A stretch of 64,000 bases of DNA from Arthrobacter sp. PsM3 (GTDB taxonomy: Bacteria; Actinomycetota; Actinomycetes; Actinomycetales; Micrococcaceae), in contig NZ_JARUXE010000014.1 of NCBI RefSeq assembly GCF_030433895.1, positions 1 through 64,000 of the forward strand. The letters are read 5' to 3'. Within the stretch, counting starts at the first letter, position 1. Each line of letters starts with the position of its first letter. Below the pieces are notes generated by a model. That model worked only from the letters and a program-made list of their open reading frames with translations. It had not been told where the DNA came from and made no database searches. Positions 1-7,842 of the stretch are shown here, piece after piece. The position numbers and the translations under genes are program-made.

Positions 1-31
1 GGGGGTTTTGCCCCCCCCCCCCCCCCCCCCC
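1..31. other. Homopolymer run at the left edge
   Basis: Five G, four T, one G and then 21 C in a row. Nothing biological explains this in a GC-rich chromosome, and it looks like a contig end or read artefact. Sequence left of about base 32 should not be trusted. Confidence 0.7.
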
Positions 32-55
32 ACGTAGCGCCGACTGAGGACAGAA

Positions 56-796
56 TTGAGACGAACTACCACGGCGGAAGCCGCCCACTTCAGCGTTACC
101 CAGATCATTGGCTTCGACTCGGCAGTCAGAATTGAAGCCACTGTTGATCCCGTTTCACTGCAAACAGATTCCGACCGGAAGAAGACCTTTCAGTCAGCTC
201 TCGCCGCGGCTATAAAGAACAACACGGATCGCATCTTCACTGGTGATGTCAAAGCAGAAATAACTTGGTTCATCTCAGAAGAACGCCGCTACAACACCCA
301 CATCGTGGCGGACATCGACAACATCATCAAGCCGTTGTTCGACGCGGTGACCGGTCCCGGTGGGATCATGATCGATGACAATCAGGTCCAACAGATCGGG
401 GCATCGTGGGACGACGCCGAGCCTGGCAAACTGAAGTTCACGATGGTAATAACAGCCCTTTTCCCGTCTGAGTTCATTCCGAGACACAACTTAGAATTTG
501 TCGATCTTGGACGCCCCTATGGATGCATGCTCGTCCCCGACATGCCAGCGGAGATAAAGCTCATGCTAATAACGTCGGTGGCGGACGCGGTCCGCCGCCA
601 TCGGGCACTCTTAGCCATGGGGAGTGAACCCGGTGCAGCGAAAATGCACATGCCCATGCAGCGGTTCTATCCTTCTGCACGGCTGAAGGGCTTCGAAGTA
701 AAGCCGCTTCCTGGAACAGTTGGTTCGTTACTGCCGGACTCGCAGACCGTCCCGGCATTGCTTCCGCTAGACAAGAATTTGGACGCAGATGCGTAA
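56..796 (+). CDS. RusA-family Holliday junction resolvase-like endonuclease
   Basis: A 246-residue protein starting at TTG. Residues about 83-115 carry the RusA signature: an aspartate-rich stretch DIDNIIKPLFDAV followed by IDDNQVQQI. In this family the conserved Asp and Lys residues bind magnesium and the phosphodiester of four-way DNA junctions. RusA enzymes are typically encoded by phages and prophages and resolve recombination or packaging intermediates. The classical RusA core is about 120 residues; here it is followed by about 110 residues that I do not recognise. The gene lies next to the contig end and near other phage-like debris, so a prophage remnant is likely. The true start could lie further left. 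Confidence 0.75.
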   Translation: MRRTTTAEAAHFSVTQIIGFDSAVRIEATVDPVSLQTDSDRKKTFQSALAAAIKNNTDRIFTGDVKAEITWFISEERRYNTHIVADIDNIIKPLFDAVTGPGGIMIDDNQVQQIGASWDDAEPGKLKFTMVITALFPSEFIPRHNLEFVDLGRPYGCMLVPDMPAEIKLMLITSVADAVRRHRALLAMGSEPGAAKMHMPMQRFYPSARLKGFEVKPLPGTVGSLLPDSQTVPALLPLDKNLDADA

Positions 797-1430
797 CCAG
801 GGCCGGCAGAGCTATCTGCAACAGCCAGACAAATGGCGGTAGGGCCGGGATCTGGCTGGCCCACCGAACTGGCCGAGATCCTCACTGTTCTAGCCCCTTT
901 TGTATGCCTGGAACCACGACAGAAATAACTTCTCGGCAAGGTCATCGCCACAGATCACTTCACGCGTTGGGTTCTGGAAGGGCTGGGGCGTGACGTGGGC
1001 CGAAAAAGGGCAGATCGAGCGCCAAGCATCAGCCTCGAGTCTGGTGTGGCTGGTGGACACTTGTTCTAGCTCAGTGCGTAGTTACTCGTTCGGCGGCGAC
1101 GATAACCGGGGGACTTCTCATGCACTGGCCGCTGGTGCAGCGGCGCGTCAGCACCACACCATAGGATTTTCGTAGCACATGTCGCGGGGTTGCTGCACTG
1201 GTTTTCACGGAACAGCTGTAGCGGTCCGCCTTCATGTTCTGAAGGCGGACTACCGCCTGATCGTGGGCCGAAACGTCATGGGCACGCCTGGAAACCCAAC
1301 GAACCCCGAAAACGCTCCCTGACGGCCTACGACCACTGAACCCAATAGGACTGAATCATCCAGAGGAGATGCAGCTTGATGCACCGGGTGGATGGATTTT
1401 TAACATCCCTTCGATGAAGCTTCTTGGTTG
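797..1430. other. No convincing gene
   Basis: About 630 bases with no gene I can support. A 31-codon frame at 833-928 has no ribosome binding site, and a 91-codon frame at 900-1175 has unconvincing composition. The stretch contains the hairpin listed at 1224-1250. Confidence 0.5.
1224..1250. repeat. Perfect 11-bp hairpin
   Basis: GTCCGCCTTCA and TGAAGGCGGAC flank a 5-base loop. The pairing extends outward past a bulge through GCGG and CCGC. There is no T tract, so it may be a Rho-assisted terminator, a protein site or part of a mobile element end. Confidence 0.6.
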
Positions 1431-2048
1431 CTACTTGTGTGAAAAAGTGACGCTATTTCCACCGAGTCCATCAATACGGACATTGAAGGTAGGTTTAGAA
1501 GCGTCGTTGAAATTCCAGCCAGTTCTCATAGTTGAGCTTTGTCCTGGCTGAAGTTTTGCATCCCAGTAGGCTTTCACCTTGTCATCCTGGACGGTACGGA
1601 TGTCAGAGTCGCCATCCTTAGCACTGTTGGCGACTAACTCGACGTCACTACGTCCCAAAATGACCTTTTCGGACAAATTCTTGATGGAGATATCGAAGAA
1701 AAGGTTGTCGGCACCTTTCTCCTGTTTACCCCCAAGGGTCGTGGTAGCGAAGTGCGCGTCTTTCCCAGGCTTGAATTCTTGAGGTTCTTGCACCGTGATC
1801 TCGAGCAAAACCTGATCCCCACTACGGCGGGAGTCTTTATATATCGCTGTTTGCCCATAAAAGCATTTGCCGAAGTTCTCATCGATGTTGCAAATTGTGT
1901 CTTCAGCTTTGGCTTCTGGTTCAGCCACTCGTTGTTCGACTTCGACCTGGGTTTGACCAGGTGAAGATGCTGGAGATGCTGGAGATGCTGAAGATGCACA
2001 TCCGGAAACGACTAGAATTAGAGCCAGAACTAGTGGGAGCTTCTTCAT
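1431..2048 (-). CDS. Exported lipoprotein, DUF4352-like
   Basis: The ATG at 2048 is chosen because GTAGGAGAA lies just upstream and because the product then begins with a textbook lipoprotein signal: MKK, a hydrophobic core LPLVLALILVV, and lipobox SGC. The mature protein starts with a Ser/Pro/Ala linker. A beta-rich domain follows with alternating patterns such as LFFDISIKN and a C-terminal FNVRIDGLGG, resembling the DUF4352 (telokin-like) extracellular fold. It should be anchored to the outer membrane face. Function is unknown. The gene is noticeably less GC-rich than the catabolic operons further right, which suggests acquired DNA. Confidence 0.7.
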   Translation of the reverse strand: MKKLPLVLALILVVSGCASSASPASPASSPGQTQVEVEQRVAEPEAKAEDTICNIDENFGKCFYGQTAIYKDSRRSGDQVLLEITVQEPQEFKPGKDAHFATTTLGGKQEKGADNLFFDISIKNLSEKVILGRSDVELVANSAKDGDSDIRTVQDDKVKAYWDAKLQPGQSSTMRTGWNFNDASKPTFNVRIDGLGGNSVTFSHK

Positions 2049-2125
2049 AAAGTGCAATTCTCCTACACGAGATGTCAGTTCAAGTTGTGTCTTCGGATTC
2101 TGGTTAGGAAATCCCGCCAATTGTA

Positions 2126-2201
2126 GCCTGTGATGTCTCAAGGCATCACAGGCTCAACACGCTCCTGTCACCGATGTCTTGAGAGATAACAGGCTTGACA
2201 C
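2126..2201. repeat. Two tandem imperfect hairpin units, IS-end-like
   Basis: Unit 1 (2126-2160) has a perfect 10-bp stem GCCTGTGATG/CATCACAGGC. Unit 2 (2163-2201) repeats the same layout with CCTGT and ACAGG arms, the core GATGTCTTGAGA and the tail GGCTTGACAC. The core matches the repeats at 15774-15815 next to an IS481-type transposase remnant, so this is probably an orphan element end. No transposase is left here. Confidence 0.5.
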
Positions 2202-2320
2202 TCTCCGCACGCAATTAACAGGCCCTTGCCCAAGTGGGCTGCGCCTGACTGATGACTGCGCAAGCGCCGTGCCCGCTTGCCTTCGGGGTAGTGGTCACGT
2301 AGGACATGCCACCGGCTCGA

Positions 2321-3283
2321 CTACGATCTTCGAACGCCGGTGCCTGCCGGCTCGGTTGCATACCTGCACGCCGAACATTCGTCCCACTCCATTAGTTCAC
2401 CGTCGGAGCCCCAATTGAGCGTGCCTGCGAATCTGTGCGACTGGCACAGCGGGCAGCGCAGGCCGCCATCCTTCACTGCGTTCACTCTCATGTACATGAA
2501 CCCTTCTAAGGCATGGTTCACGGCATTCACTGCAAGCTCGGCGTCCCAAGCCACAGCAGTCGAGTCGTGTTGGAGGTGGACCACGAGGTCCCAAGTCTTT
2601 TCCCATATGGCACGCACGTAAGCCCGCTGCCGCCGCTTAGAAGTCATCTTTACCGCAAAGATTTGCAGCCAGTCCTTGATGTTCGCCAGTTGAGGCGGGT
2701 CCGAAATATCGGCTACCCAGTCATGCGCCGCTTGATCCTTGACCAAGGCAATCATTGCCTCGCGAAGCCGAACGCCTACGGCCTGATAGTCCTCTGCATC
2801 GTTGGCTTCTCCGAGCGCCTCCACAGCGACCGCGTACTTTCGCCAAGCCGTCTCGCTGACCGATCGCGGCTCGGTTTCGACGGTTACGCGATCGCGCTCC
2901 CAGAGCCGCATCGCCAAGCCCACATGGAAAGAGAACGCTTCGTCCGCCGTCCTGAACTGGTCCTGGCTGTAGAGGTTGGTCAGGTTGGTGATAACCCACC
3001 AACGGGACCGAGCGCAACGCACATCGAACGCTTCATAGGCCTGACTCAAAACGCGGTGGCGTTTGACGAGTTCCACGGACTCAACGTCTTCGTCCGACTC
3101 TAGTTCGACGTAGTGCCTGATTGCCCGTTCTTCCGCCGTCTCCACTCGTAACGAAGGCCTCCGTCTCGGCTCGTGACGGGCTGGATCGCCCCAGGCCATC
3201 AGACGGTCTCCTACGGCAGCCGCCAGCCGATGAAGGCGGTTGCTCCTAGCCATGTCGTCCCCAGATTCAGTCATAGACACCAT
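2321..3283 (-). CDS. Hypothetical protein with C-terminal zinc ribbon
   Basis: A 320-residue soluble protein that I do not recognise. The N-terminal part is basic. The middle is helical and rich in Trp, Glu and Arg, and contains ITNLTNLYSQ and AWRKYAVAVEALGEAND. Near the C-terminus CPLC and CSAC, about 24 residues apart, form a likely zinc ribbon, followed by a short basic tail. There is no signal peptide or membrane segment. ATG at 3283 has no clear ribosome site; ATG at 3253 is preceded by GGGGA and may be the real start. A nucleic-acid-associated role is possible from the zinc ribbon, but this is only inference. Confidence 0.65.
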   Translation of the reverse strand: MVSMTESGDDMARSNRLHRLAAAVGDRLMAWGDPARHEPRRRPSLRVETAEERAIRHYVELESDEDVESVELVKRHRVLSQAYEAFDVRCARSRWWVITNLTNLYSQDQFRTADEAFSFHVGLAMRLWERDRVTVETEPRSVSETAWRKYAVAVEALGEANDAEDYQAVGVRLREAMIALVKDQAAHDWVADISDPPQLANIKDWLQIFAVKMTSKRRQRAYVRAIWEKTWDLVVHLQHDSTAVAWDAELAVNAVNHALEGFMYMRVNAVKDGGLRCPLCQSHRFAGTLNWGSDGELMEWDECSACRYATEPAGTGVRRS

Positions 3284-3506
3284 CTAACCGCAGCGAGACG
3301 ATCCGCTCAGCATGAAGGCCTCCGCTTCGGGCTCCTCGGCGCCGCTGCTGACCGAGCCCCGTCATCCGGTAGTCGGCCCGACAACGGGAGCTGCCGTGCG
3401 TTCCAGAGTCTTCCGGCGGACCGAACTGATAGCAGGCGGGCGCATGGGGCTCAAACCCAGACTGTCAGCCCTGGGCTCTTAGGTGTGACGACCTCAGGTA
3501 TTCCGA

Positions 3507-3548
3507 GTTCTACCAAGTTCTAGGTGGTTCTACGGTTTTTCCTAGAAC
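3507..3548. repeat. Three GTTCTA repeats in 10-bp phase plus an inverted copy
   Basis: GTTCTA occurs at 3507, 3517 and 3527, exactly one helical turn apart. CCTAGAAC at 3541-3548 is the inverse of GTTCTAGG at 3517-3524. The spacing places all direct copies on one DNA face, as in cooperative regulator or recombinase sites. The binder is unknown. Confidence 0.6.
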
Positions 3549-3604
3549 CAGCGTTCGCAAACCAACTGAAACGGCGGTTAGCTAAGGGCAGTTTTGCCCT
3601 ACTG

Positions 3605-3640
3605 GCCCTATCGCTGCGGATCGACCCTCGGCGATAGGGC
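3605..3640. repeat. Perfect 10-bp inverted repeat
   Basis: GCCCTATCGC at 3605-3614 pairs with GCGATAGGGC at 3631-3640 across a 16-base loop. There is no T tract. Together with the repeats at 3507-3548 it accounts for most of the gene-free stretch 3284-3659, which otherwise shows nothing. Confidence 0.55.
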
Positions 3641-3659
3641 GGTAACAGGACGTGTGCAG

Positions 3660-3890
3660 TTAGTGATCAGGCGTCGGGAACCAGATGGTTGTTGCTTGGC
3701 TGGCCTCAGGTAACGGACCATCAGGCGCGGCGGCTCCCGAACCATATGATCCGGTCCACCGATACTCGCCCCCATTCGTGTGCCTCTGGGAATGACGATT
3801 CGTCAGCGCGGGCGATGACCTTTGTCTTTTGGGCCAACAAAAATATGTGAAGTTCTTACTCATGTCCGTCACTGTAAGGCCAAGGGTCAA
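3660..3890 (-). CDS. Possible small protein, doubtful
   Basis: A 76-codon frame just downstream of the 3905-4543 gene on the same strand. The product has no recognisable domain, and the composition (HTNGGEYRWTGSYGSG) is not decisive. It could be the tail of a decayed gene. I list it because nothing else explains the stretch, not because the coding signal is strong. Confidence 0.2.
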   Translation of the reverse strand: MTLGLTVTDMSKNFTYFCWPKRQRSSPALTNRHSQRHTNGGEYRWTGSYGSGAAAPDGPLPEASQATTIWFPTPDH

Positions 3891-3904
3891 GGGGCAGCTG
3901 GCAC

Positions 3905-4543
3905 CTAGAGGTTACGACCTGACCAATTTCGGAAGCCGGGTCTGTTTTGATCCAGCTCCAAGTCGGCCCGGATGTCCTCTTTCATCATGTGCCTGAGAAC
4001 TTTGGTGTCCTCGTGGATTTGGGCAACAGCAGCCTCCATTTCCGGATTCCAGATAACTACCTCGTCGGGATTAATGAGCTTTTTCGTTTCGTCGTAAATG
4101 TCTTCCGCAGCTTTACTTATGTCGGCCGGCCCAAGCAGCATGATAGCCGTTGGCCTTAGGTCACCGAGAAGTTTTTTCCTGCCCTTCAGCAACTTCGCAG
4201 GATCCGGTTCACGTTTTGCCAGATTGATCATCTCGCGCCGGGCGTCGAGAAATCGCACATATGCTTCTTGCTTGCGACCAAGAAGCCAGTGCCTGTTCTG
4301 AGTTTTCCGCTGGTCCGAAGCCACCCTCAAATTGAAGAGGCTCGTAACAAGTGCGGCGAAAACCGCCGCGAAGAGGGCAACGTCTTTGGGTTCTACCACA
4401 ACGAAAAGCGTAACCGAAAAGCGAGCCCGCTTATGCCAGGCTGTCTTATCCCCAAACGTCACGGAAATGGTAGGGGGACCACCCCCAGCTCCGCCCAGCG
4501 TTCGCACCTCCGGCATAGCAACAAATATCCCCCGCGGGTTCAA
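3905..4543 (-). CDS. Hypothetical single-pass membrane protein
   Basis: The product has one hydrophobic segment, VALFAAVFAALVTSLF (residues about 55-70 from the 4543 start). After it comes a charged, helical cytoplasmic tail with WLLGRKQEAYVRFLDARREM and a pattern like a membrane-anchored coiled coil. The hydrophobic helix near the N-terminus of such orphan proteins suggests the real start may be the GTG at 4399, which gives about 164 residues, but no strong ribosome site separates the options. Homologues, as I recall them, are small actinobacterial hypothetical proteins; the function is unknown. Base composition is lower in GC than the operons to the right. Confidence 0.6.
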   Translation of the reverse strand: MNPRGIFVAMPEVRTLGGAGGGPPTISVTFGDKTAWHKRARFSVTLFVVVEPKDVALFAAVFAALVTSLFNLRVASDQRKTQNRHWLLGRKQEAYVRFLDARREMINLAKREPDPAKLLKGRKKLLGDLRPTAIMLLGPADISKAAEDIYDETKKLINPDEVVIWNPEMEAAVAQIHEDTKVLRHMMKEDIRADLELDQNRPGFRNWSGRNL

Positions 4544-4635
4544 TCGATGAGCCCTTGCAAGGCCCTCAGGCCGGTATTGCCCTGCCGTGGCGCGGTACGG
4601 TCCTCTGGCGTATGCGAGTTAATAAGGCAGTTTTG

Positions 4636-4653
4636 AGGCCCTTTGAGGGGCCT
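4636..4653. terminator. Short GC hairpin
   Basis: AGGCCC (4636-4641) and GGGCCT (4648-4653), followed by TTCTG. It is a weak terminator candidate ahead of the phage-like reading frames. Confidence 0.35.
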
Positions 4654-4673
4654 TTCTGAGGTTAAAGGAAGTG

Positions 4674-5023
4674 ATGTCTATAGCTGTGCCGAGAGGTTTG
4701 AAGGCTGCGGGTAAGAAGCTGTGGGAGGTTTCGGCGCGTGGTGCCCGTGGCGTGTATGGGGATCGCCGTGGTTAGGCGCAAGCCGAGGGAGCCCGGCTCT
4801 GTCCTTGGCGCGCCCGCTGCCCTTGCTGTTTTCGTGCCATTGGAATGGCTTGGAACTTCGGAGTATCAGCTTTGGGCGGCATGGGCCGGGGCACGGCGCT
4901 CGTGGGCTGAGGAGAACCTGCCCGACGGTATGGCCACTATAAGTGGCCCCCGGGATGATCGGCTACCTCGAGTTTTTCCGGGAGACGCGGGAAACTTACC
5001 GCCGGGCACTTGAACTGAAGTAG
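4674..5023 (+). pseudogene. Decayed phage-like reading frames
   Basis: ATG at 4674 has a good AAAGGAAG ribosome site and gives 33 residues beginning MSIAVPRGLKAAGKKLWEVS. That resembles the N-terminus of P27-type phage terminase small subunits, then a TAG ends it at 4773. Two further frames continue over the stretch: one contains SEYQLWAAWAGARRSWAEEN, and another (GTG 4943 or ATG 4955 to the stop at 5021) ends FFRETRETYRRALELK. The sensible-looking pieces lie in different frames, so I read this as a frameshifted remnant. The terminase assignment rests only on the short N-terminal piece. Confidence 0.4.
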
Positions 5024-5053
5024 TGCAGAAAAGGGACTGTCCACGGCTGTAGC

Positions 5054-5059
5054 TAGACT
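5054..5059 (+). promoter_or_regulatory. Extended -10 element of a probably leaderless gene
   Basis: TAGACT lies 6 bases before the GTG at 5066, and there is no ribosome binding site. Transcription would start at or next to the start codon. Confidence 0.45.
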
Positions 5060-5065
5060 CAGTCG

Positions 5066-5554
5066 GTGTACCTAGACGTAATTCAAGTAGAAGTAGTTGG
5101 CGGCGACCCCTGGTCTGCGCTCTGGCCTGCAATCGCAATCCTGATTTCGTTGGCCTCGGTTGGGCTGACATTCTGGTTCCGGTGGTCGGATAGTGCCAGA
5201 GTCGAAGTCAAAGTTGGCACGGCCCTAGTCGGGACGGACCCCGATGATTTCGTCATAGTGACAGCGACGAACAAGGGGCGGACAGGTACGACAGTCGTTG
5301 AATCGGTCGTGCTCGTGCCAAACACGGGGGGAGGAAAGATCACTCCTACTCTTTTCCAGCGGTGGGAGGATCCTTTGCCTTGGACGTTGGGGCCTGGGCA
5401 GTCAAAAACGCGGTATTTTCCTCAGCAGTGGGTGGCGAACGCTGCAAAGGATCACAATCTTGACCCCAAGGGGTTTCGTGCTGTGGTCACTACAGGACAC
5501 GGAGACGTTGAATCTGAGTTGACGGACTGGCCGATTCAGCTTGTGGAGCAGTAA
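5066..5554 (+). CDS. Hypothetical membrane-anchored protein
   Basis: A 162-residue protein from GTG. One transmembrane segment (WPAIAILISLASVGLTFWF, residues about 20-38) is followed by a beta-rich soluble domain with RVEVKVGTALVG and DDFVIVTATNKGRTGTTVV. The domain resembles immunoglobulin-like or telokin-like folds of small actinobacterial proteins of unknown function. The start has no ribosome site but sits 6 bases after a TAGACT element, so the transcript is probably leaderless. No operon partner is evident: the following gene has its own promoter-like box. Confidence 0.65.
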   Translation: MYLDVIQVEVVGGDPWSALWPAIAILISLASVGLTFWFRWSDSARVEVKVGTALVGTDPDDFVIVTATNKGRTGTTVVESVVLVPNTGGGKITPTLFQRWEDPLPWTLGPGQSKTRYFPQQWVANAAKDHNLDPKGFRAVVTTGHGDVESELTDWPIQLVEQ

Positions 5555-5685
5555 AAACCGCTGGCCCAAGCCCCCGCCGACCACAGGACCACAGGACCAC
5601 CCAAGACTAGCCGAAGGGGAGAGGCGAAGTACGAAAGGTTCTCGCGCTTACGTGCCTACCCGCTGGGCCCTTGTAGTCTCAAGGC

Positions 5686-5832
5686 ATGAAGACTCATAAG
5701 AATCAGGTCGCCCACTGCGAAACCTGCCAAGAGAATACGGATCACCGCGTGACGTACGTTGTGCAAACTCGCGCAGACGGAACAAAGCAGGAGAACTTCC
5801 TTGCCGCTATCTGCCTGAAGCACGAAGCATAG
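5686..5832 (+). CDS. Small CxxC protein of 48 residues
   Basis: The product begins MKTHKNQVAHCETCQENTDH and continues with a beta-strand-like RVTYVVQT and ends ICLKHEA. The HCETC motif together with the later C and H (ICLKH) could bind one zinc ion. TAGTCT at 5674-5679 lies 6 bases upstream of the ATG, so the transcript is probably leaderless. A strong terminator follows at 5892. The short clean frame, the promoter and the terminator together argue that it is a real gene. Function unknown. Confidence 0.6.
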   Translation: MKTHKNQVAHCETCQENTDHRVTYVVQTRADGTKQENFLAAICLKHEA

Positions 5833-5891
5833 GAGGAGTAGCGCCGACCTCGTACGCCCCCCTGCCCGCTTGCGATTTGCAGGGTGCCGAC

Positions 5892-5935
5892 AAAAAAAGG
5901 CCCTCACCAGCATCAACGCCGGTGAGGGCCTTTTT
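5892..5935. terminator. Strong bidirectional terminator
   Basis: GGCCCTCACC and GGTGAGGGCC form a 10-bp stem. The stem is bordered by an A tract on the left and TTTTT on the right, so it can stop transcription from both sides. Confidence 0.85.
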
Positions 5936-5943
5936 GTATGGTA

Positions 5944-6251
5944 TTACTTGGCGGGGTATGCCCATCCCCAGCCAGCCTTCATGAAACCCTGCTTGTGGAC
6001 AAGCACGCCGGTAGCTGTCGGTACATCGAGGATGATCTTCCCGGTGGCCTTTTCCCCGGGCCCAAGGCAGATGGGAATCGCTCCCCGTCTGTGAGGTACA
6101 TTACGGAAGGGAAGCTCATCAGGTCGCCGTTGAATGTCGTCCCGTTATCGGCGATCGCCTTCCACGCATAGCCGGGCCGGGCTACATCACGGAATTGGGC
6201 AAATGTATTTTTGGCGGCGCCGCCATTGGAGTTGCGAGAGACAGAGGCCAA
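5944..6251 (-). pseudogene. Frameshifted C-terminal part of a DUF4352-like protein
   Basis: Reading leftward, one frame gives AAKNTFAQFRDVARPGYAWK and on to LTDGERFPSALGPG. Translation continues sensibly only in a second frame: EKATGKIILDVPTATGVLVH, then FMKAGWGWAYPAK and a stop at 5944. The frame change falls in a GGGGAAAAGG run. Phrases such as GKIILDVPTATG are typical of DUF4352-type extracellular domains. No signal peptide or start is left upstream. A single-base sequencing error in the run could explain the shift, but the missing N-terminus could not. Confidence 0.65.
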
Positions 6252-6375
6252 AAGTGCCCCGCTACCTCCGCGTTGATCTTCCCTCCGGCGCCCGCACCGA
6301 ACGCAGCATTTGCATTTCCCTAGCGCGGGCAGGCACCGACTTTACAGCTGCAGATCGCCCCCGAACAACCACCCC

Positions 6376-6450
6376 ATGCACACAGTCCTGACTGCAGCAG
6401 CAACTGCCGTCCCGCTAGCGGCTGCCACCGCTTCTCCGGCAAATCCCGCC
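6376..6450 (+). other. Fragment resembling the GDPD signal peptide start
   Basis: ATG at 6376 encodes MHTVLTAAATA, close to MRTVLTAAATA at the start of the secreted phosphodiesterase at 45409, with CACAGTCCTGACTGC shared exactly. The similarity stops after about 11 codons and the frame leads nowhere. It may be a relic or chance. Confidence 0.3.
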
Positions 6451-6522
6451 GTCGTCGTCCTTTTCGCCGAAACCGGCATGCCGTCTGGAACGCAGCTGCG
6501 CGGAATACGCGCCAGGCTCACT

Positions 6523-6620
6523 CGTTTACGAAACGCAACGCGATCCCGCACGCACCCCCTAGTGTTGACCCTGCACCTAACGAAACCGTTTACGTAAACC
6601 GTTTTCCGAAACCGATTACG
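6523..6620 (+). promoter_or_regulatory. LacI-type operators and promoter of the alpha-glucoside operon
   Basis: Three related palindromes lie before the regulator: CGTTTACGAAACG (6523-6535), GTTTACGTAAAC (6588-6599) and ACCGATTACGTAACG near 6610. A TTGACC box at 6565-6570 could be the -35 element, which would put the middle operator over the -10 region. This suits autoregulation by the LacI-family protein at 6664. Confidence 0.6.
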
Positions 6621-6663
6621 TAACGCGGGCAGACAACAAAGACACCCTCAGGGAGGAGGAACA

Positions 6664-7719
6664 GTGGTCACCATCCGCGATGTCGCCAAGCACGCCGGCG
6701 TCTCCCCGGCCACCGTCTCCCGGGTTGTCAACGGGCTCGTCGGCTACTCGGACGAGACCCGCGAACGGGTCGAAACCGCGGTCAAGAGCCTCAGTTACGA
6801 AACGGACTACCTTGCCCGGGGCCTGAAGACCCGGCAGACCTCCGTGATCGGGCTCCTCGCCCCCATGGTGTCGGACGCCCTGGCCTCCCAGGTCATGCAG
6901 GGTGTGGAGGAGGAGGCCCAGGAACGCGGCTACGCCGTGATGCTCGGCCGCACCGGCGCCAAATCCGCCTACATCGCCGGCTACCTACGAACCATGCGCA
7001 CTTATCGGGCCGCCGGCGTCATTCTCATCTCCGCGGTGATTACGCCGGAGACCAGGCAGCTGCTGGGCCCCAACGTCCCCATCATCTCCGTCGCCATCAG
7101 CGACAAGTCGGGCTCCCCGAGTGTGGCCATCGACGACGAGCAGGCAGCCTACGACGCGACGCGTCACCTGTTGCGGCTCGGCCACCGCCGCATCGGCCTG
7201 CTGACCGGCGACCCGGCGTCGATCTACGTGGCCCAGCCCCGAAGGCGCGGCTACCTCCGCGCCATGACCGAAGCGAACTGCACTCCGGTGACGGCCACCG
7301 GCAGCTTCTTCTACGAAAGCGGCGCCCCCGGCGTCGGCGAGCTGCTGCAACAGGACCCCGGCATCACCGCGATCTTCGCGATGAGCGATGAGATGGGTGC
7401 CGCCGTCGTCAATGAACTGCAGCGCCGCGGGCTCCGGGTGCCGGAGGACGTGTCCGTCCTGGGCTTCGACAACACCTCCACTGCCTTGCACGTGAACCCG
7501 CCGCTGAGCACCATGGCCCAGCCCCTTGAGGAAATGGGCCGGATGGCCGTGAAAAAGCTGCTCCGCTCCCGCGACCTGGGGCCAAAAATCATGCCGCACC
7601 GGCTGATCGAGCGCGGCTCCACCGCCCCGCCCGGTTCAGCCCCGGCCGGCACCCCGGAGCGCGGCTCCACCGCCCCGCCCGGTTCAGCCCCGGCCGGCAC
7701 CCCGGAACCCGCCAGCTAA
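6664..7719 (+). CDS. LacI-family transcriptional regulator
   Basis: A 351-residue repressor from GTG, with GGGAGGAGG just upstream. The N-terminal helix-turn-helix and hinge read VTIRDVAKHAGVSPATVSRV, followed by a periplasmic-binding-protein-like effector domain (residues about 60-330) with DATRHLLRLGHRRIGLLTGD and a typical VLGFDNTSTA segment. It precedes the ABC importer and glucosidase genes and probably represses them until an alpha-glucoside binds. Palindromes of LacI type lie in its own leader. The C-terminus carries an odd Pro/Ala-rich tail made by two 48-bp tandem repeats. Confidence 0.9.
   Translation: MVTIRDVAKHAGVSPATVSRVVNGLVGYSDETRERVETAVKSLSYETDYLARGLKTRQTSVIGLLAPMVSDALASQVMQGVEEEAQERGYAVMLGRTGAKSAYIAGYLRTMRTYRAAGVILISAVITPETRQLLGPNVPIISVAISDKSGSPSVAIDDEQAAYDATRHLLRLGHRRIGLLTGDPASIYVAQPRRRGYLRAMTEANCTPVTATGSFFYESGAPGVGELLQQDPGITAIFAMSDEMGAAVVNELQRRGLRVPEDVSVLGFDNTSTALHVNPPLSTMAQPLEEMGRMAVKKLLRSRDLGPKIMPHRLIERGSTAPPGSAPAGTPERGSTAPPGSAPAGTPEPAS
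7609..7704 (+). repeat. Two 48-bp tandem repeats inside the LacI gene
   Basis: Identical units at 7609-7656 and 7657-7704 encode ERGSTAPPGSAPAGTP twice, at the extreme C-terminus of the regulator. The unit length is a multiple of three, so the frame is kept. Confidence 0.9.
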
Positions 7720-7842
7720 CCCCAACAGACCACCACTCCACCGGCGGCAGCCGGCACCCCCCCGTGCCACCAACCAGGCAGCCGCCGCAGTTCCGCATGC
7801 ACCAAAACCACCCGCACCACCCCAGATAACAAGGAGCAACAC

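Noticed and set aside
833..928. 31-codon frame MAVGPGSGWPTELAE
   Set aside because: No ribosome site, no promoter box and no known relative; too short to support.
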